Shown here: positions 16,342 to 23,865 of the stretch, one piece after another
Layout: each line of letters starts with the position of its first letter
Position numbering within the stretch: the first letter of the stretch is position 1
Position numbers and translations under genes: made by a program
DNA from: Endozoicomonas acroporae
Lineage (GTDB): Bacteria > Pseudomonadota > Gammaproteobacteria > Pseudomonadales > Endozoicomonadaceae
Assembly (NCBI RefSeq): GCF_002864045.1
Contig: NZ_PJPV01000066.1
Location: forward strand, 1-64,000
DNA: 64,000 nt
Reading direction: 5' to 3'
Notes under the pieces: model-generated
Seen by the model: the letters and a program-made list of their open reading frames with translations, nothing else
Database searches by the model: none
Told to the model about the DNA's origin: nothing

Positions 16342-18744
16342 CTAACTACTCAGGCTGGGATCACCTGCGCCTACTAATTCAGACAACTCCATGCCTGTAT
16401 CAGGGTTAGCGGTGGAAAAACGCTGACTTATGGTTTCTTTGATCCGGGTAAGCGGATAGATGGCCAACGCTTTACCTTTTAACCCTTGCTGGTAGCCCTG
16501 GTACCACTGGTACAGGGCATAAAGGGTCACACCACCGGCAATCATCCCCCCTGCCACAAGGCCGGTGGTCAGGGCTGTTGGAAATTCAACGTCAACTTCC
16601 TCGCTGTTATTATGCAGGGCAGAAGCCGTGCTGTTGATGGTCCCGTTACCGGCCGCAACAGATAATGACGATCCATTTTGCCGGGAGGGTATTACGGTTG
16701 ACGACAAGTGTTTAATGGTGGCTGGTATCCGATCACGGGTGGCTACAGTACCGATGTCGGCTATTTTGGAGGGCTCAGAGTCGGCTCTGTCGGTTGCGGG
16801 GCAACTGGCATTATCGCAGGCTAGATTTACCGTGTTGCTGATACCATCAGCAAAACTGGTTAACTTAGTATTGCAGGCAACTGTGCCGGAAAAGTTACGA
16901 CGAGGATCACCAGCTGCTATGCCGGCGCGATACCCTGTGATTTCACTGCTGCAGTCCCTGGTATCGCTGATCCTGCCAAAGTTATCCTGGTGACCGGCAG
17001 CAACGCCGACCGCCGCACTTCCTGTATAACTGTTCGTTTTTTCCCCGGCGAATAGTTCACATTTAATGGCGGTTGTTCGGTGGACTGTGGTGTCAGCAGC
17101 GTTAAACGCCACAGCAATTGCAACGGAACTGTTGTTCGTTTCAGCAGTGATTAACGTCCCGTCGGCAGTTGTGTTATGAATATTACAACCGTCGGCAAAA
17201 GCCGCAGCAACGGCCGCATGGCCTCCCGAACCTTCTCGAAAGCTGCTGTACAAGTCCAGATCAGATTCGACGTCTTGGGTGTGTTTGATGGTGCTATTGT
17301 GACAATCTGCGGTAACGATACCAACATGTACTGGTAATAAAGAGTTAGCGGTTGCCTTCAGGTGGTTGTCGTGGGTGCTAGTATGCAGCACTATGCATTG
17401 ACGGGCATCAGCAACCACCATTGCGATGCGTCCATCAATTATTAAGGAATCATATTGAATTTTGTTTTGCCCTTGGGTCAGCGTATCTTCAATATGGGCA
17501 AACTCGGCCCTGCCGACAACACCACCGATATTGGCCGAGAAAATGCCCGAAGAGCTATTAATGCTGTTATCACTCAACGTTGAGTTCTTAACGACCACAC
17601 TGTTATGTTCGTTACCAACCATTTTCCCTGCGATCAGGCCGATGTTGATATTGGTCTCGGCGCTCAAGGTACGCCAGCCACTGCCAGTTCCTGAGAGGTT
17701 TACCGTGCAGTCTTTAACCTGGTTGCTGTCGATGGTGGCTGTATCCAGCGCTTGCCCGGCCAGCATGCCGACGTCAATGGCACTGCCCTGAATAGTAATA
17801 TTGGCGTTGTTGATCTGGTTGTCCCTGAGTTCGGCGCTGTCGTTCATCTTGCCCGCTAGCATCCCCAGCTGTCTGTGTTGTTTTACCCAGGGTTTTTCAG
17901 CTGTGACCTTGATCGTTGAATTTTCTACGAGGATGTTTTCCTGCCTTGAGTTTCCTGACATGGTACAGGCAACGAATGCCGTACTGCCCGCGTCGTCAGT
18001 CCCGGGCAGCCCTGCGCGTTCAATATGGCCATAAGTAATTGTGAGATTGCGTACTGCTCCATTGCCCTCCAGGCTGTTAAACAGGCAGCCCTTCAGGTTG
18101 CTGATGGTCTTGCCGTTACCGTTGTACTCACCGGTGAAGTGCGAGATAGGCGAGTGGTTGCCAGCATCAATATTAGTGGTCTGTGTGTAGGTACCATTGG
18201 CTGGATAACAGGGCTCCTTCTCCTTCCCGACTTTGGCCAGGACTGCGGCTCTATCAACAGGAATCGGCTCGCCCTTGCAGCCTGGCGGGACGGTTGAGGT
18301 TGGCGAGGTGGGTGTTGAACTTGTGTCAGGACTGCTGGCCCGCGTTGTTGGTTTGTTACTGCCAGTAGTGTTGGCTGTGGCCGAACCATGAGTGCTGGCG
18401 CTACCCTCTGAAGAAGCCCCGTCACAACCGGGCAGGCTGGCCAGCGCCATACAGGCCATGGCCAGTTGATTAATGGTATTCAGATAGCTATTGGCCGGTA
18501 TGGTTTTCTGGACCAGGCGCAGGGCCAGCTCTTTGGGTTGAATATTCAGTTGTATCCATGGGGTATCCGGCTGATCAGGCCCTTGATGGGGGGCAAAGCC
18601 CGGATGGATGGATTTAGCTATCAACTTACTGACATTCCAGTAGCGTGACCAGCCAGAAGCCTGCTCCGGGCCGGGGTTGCTATCAGTGCCAGCCGAATCA
18701 GACGTTGGCGTCAGGGTTATGCAGGAAGTGAGTACAGGGGGCAT
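16342..18744 (-). CDS. Large beta-helix-like (GLUG-like) repeat protein with C-terminal membrane segment
   Basis: The protein has 800 residues. After a leader containing a hydrophobic stretch with a lipobox-like LASLPGC (about 93-107) comes a Ser/Thr/Pro linker. Residues about 165-640 form many irregular repeats of the GxxAGKxxx, IDSNQVKDC, IGGVVGRAE kind that suggest a right-handed parallel beta-helix. A hydrophobic segment near 700-730 (TGLVAGGMIAGGVTLYALY) is followed by a basic cytosolic-type tail. A surface or membrane-anchored adhesin-like or effector-like role is plausible, but no catalytic motif is visible. Start uncertain. Confidence 0.65.
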   Translation of the reverse strand: MPPVLTSCITLTPTSDSAGTDSNPGPEQASGWSRYWNVSKLIAKSIHPGFAPHQGPDQPDTPWIQLNIQPKELALRLVQKTIPANSYLNTINQLAMACMALASLPGCDGASSEGSASTHGSATANTTGSNKPTTRASSPDTSSTPTSPTSTVPPGCKGEPIPVDRAAVLAKVGKEKEPCYPANGTYTQTTNIDAGNHSPISHFTGEYNGNGKTISNLKGCLFNSLEGNGAVRNLTITYGHIERAGLPGTDDAGSTAFVACTMSGNSRQENILVENSTIKVTAEKPWVKQHRQLGMLAGKMNDSAELRDNQINNANITIQGSAIDVGMLAGQALDTATIDSNQVKDCTVNLSGTGSGWRTLSAETNINIGLIAGKMVGNEHNSVVVKNSTLSDNSINSSSGIFSANIGGVVGRAEFAHIEDTLTQGQNKIQYDSLIIDGRIAMVVADARQCIVLHTSTHDNHLKATANSLLPVHVGIVTADCHNSTIKHTQDVESDLDLYSSFREGSGGHAAVAAAFADGCNIHNTTADGTLITAETNNSSVAIAVAFNAADTTVHRTTAIKCELFAGEKTNSYTGSAAVGVAAGHQDNFGRISDTRDCSSEITGYRAGIAAGDPRRNFSGTVACNTKLTSFADGISNTVNLACDNASCPATDRADSEPSKIADIGTVATRDRIPATIKHLSSTVIPSRQNGSSLSVAAGNGTINSTASALHNNSEEVDVEFPTALTTGLVAGGMIAGGVTLYALYQWYQGYQQGLKGKALAIYPLTRIKETISQRFSTANPDTGMELSELVGAGDPSLSS

Positions 18745-19063
18745 TGCAGGGATTCCGGGTTAACAAGATTCTGATTACAAAAGTAGATAAAAATGAGAAT
18801 GATTGTTTTTTAATTTTACAATTCCGGAATTGTTCAGCGTTCTTGCTGTCGATGTCCCGGGACGGCTGTAGAGCAGAAACGGGCAATCAGTGAAGCTATT
18901 TCGTTCTCTGGCCGCAGGAGGCATCAAAGCCATACACGGTTTCAATGCAATTGATGGGATTATTGAGTGGCCTCCAGACTCCGTTCGTCTTGAGCGGAGT
19001 CGAAAGGCGTAAGCTCCATACTCTGAATACTGTGCCAATCATCAAACTCATTGAAATGATGTA
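18745..19063. other. Gene-free stretch with a decayed family A MITE
   Basis: Positions about 18977-19046 read on the reverse strand as GATTGGCACAGTA...CGACTCCGCTCAAGACGAACG, a degraded core of the family A element without its outer terminal repeats. I see no coding sequence. The rest presumably carries the promoter of the beta-helix gene. Confidence 0.5.
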
Positions 19064-20398
19064 TTAAGGTGTTGCTTTGACGGTTTTGTCTTTTAACAGA
19101 TAATTGTTGGAAATCACTTTAAAAGAGATTCTTTCCTCCGGGTCGTTGCCGTCAAATACATAGACCAGACCTTCTCGTTTTCTCTTATTGTTTACCTTTG
19201 ATTTTCCGTTAGCATCCACTAATACCTCATCAATAGTTGCAGCCAGTTCCTTGTTATTGGAAACAACAGGGCAGGTGGGTAACCCTATTTCCTGGCATAT
19301 TTTTTCCATTTCAGCCTTTTTTATATATGACTGTTTGTCAATATCATAAATATTAAACACAAAAAGCTCATGTTCCTTGAGATCGTATGGATTAGCTTCT
19401 ATTTTGTGACCGACGACTTCAGCCTGGATCGCTATATTTTTTCCCAGGCTCCTGAGTTTTGCTTCAATGTCATTCTTACTGGCTACCTTGCCTAGTGGGT
19501 GATCTCTATCTGTTTTCAGTTCGTAGTTCTTTGAGCAAATACCGAAATCGTTATTTCTTAAGTAAAATGTTGAACTTGTTCCGTCCAGTTTCTCTGAGAC
19601 ATAGAAATTTTTATCTTTGAAGGAACCAAATTCAGAATGCAGGTTTTGTATTCTTTTTTCATCGGTCTTTGGAATAAAAAAGGGAAAGTAACCTTTGATA
19701 AAGTCACGGTCCGATAAGCTTCCCGGCCGCTCATATTTTTTAATATCGAGTTTTGCGGTTACATCATCCCCCACATTGACAGTTATATCATTTCCCAATA
19801 TTGAAAGAGGCAGAACCAGGCCTTGTGACAGCTGACCACGGAGTTTGATGGTTCTCAGGCGATAACCTTCACTGCCATCTGGTAAGACTATATGGGAGGA
19901 TTTACTGAGAAACTCGAACTCATCCCTGACCGGCAAGACGCTGTCAATTTCGCAAAAAATAACCGATTGCCCTGGTTTAAATTCGGATTTTTCAACAATC
20001 ACTTTCCAGCCATCGACCGTAGCAACTTCAATTTTATCAGCATTTTTAATAGGTTGTATTTCTGAAATGGTTCTAATGGTTGCTAACTTTCTTACATCAT
20101 CAGAGATGCCCGTATTGGCCAATGGCTGGGGAGCGTCAGACTGACTTGCCGCAATCGAACGATCAGTAATAGACGTTGAATCTTTTGCAATGTCTTGTGC
20201 AATACCCGGGGGCTCCGTGTTGACCGGTGGCAATTGTGGTAAAAATTCACCTTTCTGACCAGAATCAGCTACGGTCTTGCCAGAAAAAGTCGAATTGTTT
20301 GCAGAAGCATTGTTATCAATATTCGATTGCACGGAATCACTGCCGGAAATAGTAAAGTTTGCAGCACCTCTGCTGAGGCTATCGGAGGGCAAGGACAC
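19064..20398 (-). CDS. ATP-dependent RNA ligase of the Rnl5 (Deinococcus DraRnl) type
   Basis: This 444-residue protein probably seals RNA ends through a lysyl-AMP intermediate. Residues 1-100 are a disordered Ser/Asn/Thr-rich extension. Residues about 102-225 resemble the OB-fold module at the N terminus of Deinococcus RNA ligase (ISEIQPIKNADKIEVATVDGW). The nucleotidyltransferase domain follows: motif I EKLDGTS with Lys270, IQAEVVG with Glu327, motif III-like ELFVFNIYDI (344-353), motif IV EGLVYVFDG (409-417) and motif V SFKVISNNYLLK (425-436). All key motifs look intact. No RNA-repair partner (kinase-phosphatase, Hen1) is adjacent. The extension is unusual for the family. Confidence 0.82.
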   Translation of the reverse strand: MSLPSDSLSRGAANFTISGSDSVQSNIDNNASANNSTFSGKTVADSGQKGEFLPQLPPVNTEPPGIAQDIAKDSTSITDRSIAASQSDAPQPLANTGISDDVRKLATIRTISEIQPIKNADKIEVATVDGWKVIVEKSEFKPGQSVIFCEIDSVLPVRDEFEFLSKSSHIVLPDGSEGYRLRTIKLRGQLSQGLVLPLSILGNDITVNVGDDVTAKLDIKKYERPGSLSDRDFIKGYFPFFIPKTDEKRIQNLHSEFGSFKDKNFYVSEKLDGTSSTFYLRNNDFGICSKNYELKTDRDHPLGKVASKNDIEAKLRSLGKNIAIQAEVVGHKIEANPYDLKEHELFVFNIYDIDKQSYIKKAEMEKICQEIGLPTCPVVSNNKELAATIDEVLVDANGKSKVNNKRKREGLVYVFDGNDPEERISFKVISNNYLLKDKTVKATP

Positions 20399-20506
20399 TG
20401 GCTAATACTCCTGATAATTAATTGATCGGGTTTTCCGAGTATTCTGACCATTTGCATTAATAAAAGTTTCCTTTCCATGCCGTTGGGATCAATTTCAGAC
20501 AGCCTC

Positions 20507-21580
20507 CTAGTTAATCTGTAACGCCGGTGCTTTGCCACATTGATCCAGAAATTCAGCCCAGATGGTGGTATGGTGCTTAATGCTCTGTTCCAGCTGATAC
20601 CAGGGGCTGTGAATGTTTGACGCTTGCGTGATCAGGCTGAGATAGCGTTGAATGTCATCCCGGGGTGCAGCTGGCAAGAGGGAGAGCAGACGCCTGAAGT
20701 CATTCCGGATAATGATTCCTTCCTGATCAACCCTGGCAAGATAGGGCTGAATCTTTTCCCGATAAAACAGTCGAAAGACATTGTGTAGCCTTTCTGCTTC
20801 AGCAGGGTCAGCAGCGGGGCAAACAGGCCCTTTTGCCAGACGAAGCTGCAGTATATTGGCAGCATGGTTTAGCGTCTGACTTAACAGGGCGGCGGAGTAG
20901 ATGAGTTCTCCCAGGTACCGGCTGGCGGTAACCTGTTGCAAGTGACGTTCCAGATCAGTGGCGGTATAGGGGGGCTCAAGTAATTGATCGGGCAGTAATC
21001 GGGTGAGGTAGTTAAGTGCTTCGCGGGTTCCCCGGAAACTCGACTGATCGTCAATGGCGAGCAACCTGCCCTGACTGTGCAACTGTTTGCTGAATTCAGT
21101 ATTGGCAAATACCAGGTTCCACTCAATGGCTGGAAACGTTGCCAGTTTTTCGCTGAGTATCTCTTGCAGTTTGGCAATGACTTCCAGGTTGTCATTGGTT
21201 TGTTGTAAAGAGCCGATGCATTGGGGAATCAATGATAACAGGGTTTTCTCATAGAAGTAGTGTTGCGAGGGGAGCATCTGCTTGCCCAGGCTGCTGTTTC
21301 TGTAGGCCACAGCCTGACTGAGGGCAGGGCATTTGAGCAAATCCAGTGCTTCCAGTGCTTTTATACGGAGATCGGGTGCCGGGTAAGCGCGCTGTCTTAA
21401 CGGGGGCAGCGTGGGGATAGCGACCTCTGGTTCAGGGATATCGACACCGGTAACCCGGCTGAGTCGATGGGGGTATTCCTCAAGAAAATACTCAGGCGAG
21501 GTGTGGTCTGAGCATCCGGATAGCACCAGGGCAAAGACAAATAACAGGGTTGGAAACCGGTCTACCGTTATCTTGATCAC
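20507..21580 (-). CDS. DUF3080-like lipoprotein
   Basis: The protein of about 357 residues begins with a lipoprotein signal ending LVLSGC. I choose GTG 21580 because GAGGG lies four bases upstream and the signal then has normal length; an ATG at 21619 adds 13 residues. The mature part is helical, with a Leu/Gln-rich pattern and a few cysteines, matching the style of gammaproteobacterial DUF3080 proteins, whose function is unknown. The next gene, pdxB, is divergent. Confidence 0.6.
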   Translation of the reverse strand: MIKITVDRFPTLLFVFALVLSGCSDHTSPEYFLEEYPHRLSRVTGVDIPEPEVAIPTLPPLRQRAYPAPDLRIKALEALDLLKCPALSQAVAYRNSSLGKQMLPSQHYFYEKTLLSLIPQCIGSLQQTNDNLEVIAKLQEILSEKLATFPAIEWNLVFANTEFSKQLHSQGRLLAIDDQSSFRGTREALNYLTRLLPDQLLEPPYTATDLERHLQQVTASRYLGELIYSAALLSQTLNHAANILQLRLAKGPVCPAADPAEAERLHNVFRLFYREKIQPYLARVDQEGIIIRNDFRRLLSLLPAAPRDDIQRYLSLITQASNIHSPWYQLEQSIKHHTTIWAEFLDQCGKAPALQIN

Positions 21581-21709
21581 TGGACCCTCAGGCAGGGATG
21601 CTGTTTTTGAGGCTTTCATGTTGGTATAACATAGCCAGTTTATTATTTTTAGCTTTTTTTAAGGGTCAGCGCTGGCTGTTAATGACAACAATTTTATGAA
21701 ACATCGTGT

Positions 21710-22870
21710 ATGAAAATAGTGGCTGATGAAAATATTCCCTTGCTGATGGAGTGCTTTGGGGCGATGGGGGAGGTGGTTGCTCTGCCTGGCCGGAACATTT
21801 CACCGGAGGATGTGCAGGATGCGGATGCTTTGCTGGTACGGTCCGTGACTAAAGTGAGTCGGCAGCTGGTGGAAAACAGTTCACTGAAGTTCGTCGGTAC
21901 TGCCACAGCAGGTTTTGATCATATCGACCGGGAGTATCTGGCCAGCCGGGGAATTGCTTTCAGTCATGCGCCGGGTTGCAATGCCACGGCAGTGGTTGAA
22001 TACGTTCTGGCGGCTTTGGATATTCTGGCAGAACGAGACGGTTTTGAACTGCGTGATCGAACAGTCGGCATTATCGGCAAGGGGCAGGTGGGTGGTCGTC
22101 TGTATCAGATGATGGAACGGCTTGGGGTAGAAGTGTGTGCCTGCGACCCCTGGCTGGCATTGGCAGAAGGCAACAGTGGTCGCTATGTCAGTGTTGATCA
22201 ACTGATTGCATGTTCGGATGTCATTTGTCTGCATACCCCACTGATAATGGATGGCCCTTATCCAACCCACTATCTGATCGGTGAGCAGCAGCTTAAGGCA
22301 ATGAAGCCGGGAACGGTGTTAATTAATGCAGGGCGGGGGCCTGTGATTGATAATGCCGCTTTAAAGCAGTGTCTGCGCGAGCGTGATGATCTGACCGTTG
22401 TGCTGGATGTCTGGGAGCATGAACCCGATGCTGACCCGGAATTGATGACTCGGGTCGATATTGCGACCCCCCATATTGCCGGATACAGCCTGGACGGAAA
22501 GATTCGCGGTACGGAAATGATTTACAAGGCACTGTGCCAGCACTTTGGGCTTCCTGCCAGGGTGCGGCTGCCTGCGATTACGCCATTGCCGGTACTGAAA
22601 CAGATGAAGTTCAGTGAGGGAATGACCTTTTCAACCACCTGTTCCAGGGCGATCCGTTCTGTTTACGACATTCGTCGTGATGATGCCACGATGCGCAAGG
22701 GGCTGATAAGGGCTGAAGAATCTCAACGCAAGCTGACGTTTGATTTGCTGCGTAAGGATTACCCGGAACGTCGGGAGTTCAGCACACTGCGAGTGGAGTT
22801 GAAAGACTGTGCACCAGAATTAGTGCATATCTTTCAGGCATTGCAGTTCAGGATTGGTGATGAACTCTGA
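21710..22870 (+). CDS. pdxB: Erythronate-4-phosphate dehydrogenase PdxB
   Basis: The 386-residue NAD-dependent 2-hydroxyacid dehydrogenase oxidises 4-phospho-D-erythronate in DXP-dependent pyridoxal phosphate synthesis. Visible are GTATAGFDHID (about 64-74), the Rossmann loop GIIGKGQVGGRL (about 123-134), the catalytic Arg in NAGRGPVID (about 206-214), the Glu in DVWEHEPD (about 232-239) and the His in PHIAGYSLDGK (about 251). A C-terminal dimerisation domain follows. Length fits the family. A family B MITE lies directly downstream, between pdxB and the convergent yacL. Confidence 0.95.
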   Translation: MKIVADENIPLLMECFGAMGEVVALPGRNISPEDVQDADALLVRSVTKVSRQLVENSSLKFVGTATAGFDHIDREYLASRGIAFSHAPGCNATAVVEYVLAALDILAERDGFELRDRTVGIIGKGQVGGRLYQMMERLGVEVCACDPWLALAEGNSGRYVSVDQLIACSDVICLHTPLIMDGPYPTHYLIGEQQLKAMKPGTVLINAGRGPVIDNAALKQCLRERDDLTVVLDVWEHEPDADPELMTRVDIATPHIAGYSLDGKIRGTEMIYKALCQHFGLPARVRLPAITPLPVLKQMKFSEGMTFSTTCSRAIRSVYDIRRDDATMRKGLIRAEESQRKLTFDLLRKDYPERREFSTLRVELKDCAPELVHIFQALQFRIGDEL

Positions 22871-22890
22871 ATGGAGTTCATGTTGCTCTC

Positions 22891-23058
22891 CTAGGAGCCT
22901 GTCGGACTTAAGCGTCCGTAGCGAGGATTGCGAGAAATTGAGGATAAAAATTTCTGCTTCTGAGGAGAATAGCGGGGCTATTTGACGAAGAAGCAGGAAT
23001 TTTTAGACCAATTTATCGCAACCGCAGTAGGACAGTCTTAAGTCCGACAGGCTCCTAG
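22891..23058. repeat. MITE-like palindromic element, family B, copy 1
   Basis: The 168-bp non-coding element has perfect 22-bp terminal inverted repeats starting CTAGGAGCCTGTCGGACTTAAG. The inner sequence also folds back (AAAAATTTCTGCTTCT against AGAAGCAGGAATTTTT). The CTAG ends may be the target duplication. Its right end supplies the stop codon of yacL. Confidence 0.85.
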
Positions 23059-23420
23059 ATATTCAGAAAGTCCTGCCAGCAAACCAGAAGAGTTTTAAAG
23101 TCATCCAGCCCACAGTGGCTGATGGATTCATGGTCGTAATAGTCCAGGTCTTCCATCTCTTCACAGTCCATTTCGGTATCCAGCAGGGCGGCCCGAACTT
23201 CGGCGTGATCCCGCGTCAGATGAAGGCGATAGTCTGTGCCATCATCAAAATATTCCCAGCGCTGTCCTTTCTCCAGACTTTCAACCACCAGTAACAGGTG
23301 CTCCAGTTGTTGCCTGTTACTGCCCAGCTCATCGGTCAGCCAGATGCCCATTGCTTCATGGTCCATGGAGAACTGAGCTTCGGGACGACCGGAAAAGTTG
23401 CGCTGGAAATGATAGTCCAT
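23055..23420 (-). CDS. yacL: YacL family protein (UPF0231)
   Basis: This 121-residue acidic cytoplasmic protein of unknown function resembles E. coli YacL over its whole length: MDYHFQRNFSG at the start, SMDHEAMGIWL near 18-28, and EMEDLDYYDHESISHCGLDDF near the C terminus. The reading frame ends in the TAG formed by the CTAG end of the adjoining MITE. The original stop may therefore have been replaced, although the length remains family-like. Confidence 0.9.
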   Translation of the reverse strand: MDYHFQRNFSGRPEAQFSMDHEAMGIWLTDELGSNRQQLEHLLLVVESLEKGQRWEYFDDGTDYRLHLTRDHAEVRAALLDTEMDCEEMEDLDYYDHESISHCGLDDFKTLLVCWQDFLNI

Positions 23421-23650
23421 AGTTGTGTGATATCAGAGAAACCAATAAAGCGGGAAAGCTATTTTAGAAGGCTGCGCAGGTTTGCCAATAAGTAGTTCAA
23501 TCAAAAATTAATCAATAATCAGGTTTTGATCGACCTGAATTCCCTGAAACTTTAAAAGCCTGCTGGACAGGTTCCTGAAAGGCCAGGTCAACTGGCAAGC
23601 GGGTGTGAGTACTGAAGCGTTCTTTTGCAGTGATGCCTCAAAGCAGTGTT

Positions 23651-23711
23651 ATGCACCAGAATTATTCCCTGAATGTCGTTCACTTACGTTTTTGGTCTTA
23701 TTTTGGTGCAT
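23651..23711 (+). promoter_or_regulatory. Candidate NtrC enhancer half-sites
   Basis: TGCACC (23652-23657) and GGTGCA (23705-23710) match the two half-sites of the NtrC consensus TGCACY-N5-GGTGCA. They stand about 100-155 bp upstream of a sigma-54-type promoter, the usual enhancer distance. Each lacks a good partner half-site at the standard 5-bp spacing, so binding is only suggested. Confidence 0.4.
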
Positions 23712-23804
23712 GGATTATCGATGGCCGGAAACCTGAGGGTATTTTGCCACCGGCAACAAGCTGCCGCTCCGGTAAATCCTGTTGTGACAGTGCTTTGCGT
23801 GTTT

Positions 23805-23820
23805 TGGCATATCCCCTGCA
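23805..23820 (+). promoter_or_regulatory. Sigma-54-type promoter of nirB
   Basis: TGGCAT-N6-TGCA has the invariant GG (23806-23807) and GC (23818-23819) with exact -24/-12 spacing. Initiation would fall near 23831, 35 nt before the nirB ATG. This fits nitrogen-controlled expression of an assimilatory operon. Confidence 0.6.
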
Positions 23821-23865
23821 TGTGGGGAGGAAGAATTTGGTTCATCAAAAGGGGAATTAGCCGAA

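Larger units (their letters stand above)
23421..23865. other. Leader and promoter region of the nitrite/nitrate reductase operon
   Basis: No gene is seen. The region holds ATGCACCA (23651-23658) and its inverse TGGTGCAT (23704-23711), a sigma-54-like promoter (23805-23820), and small GC-rich hairpins near 23735-23790. These are described separately. Confidence 0.6.
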
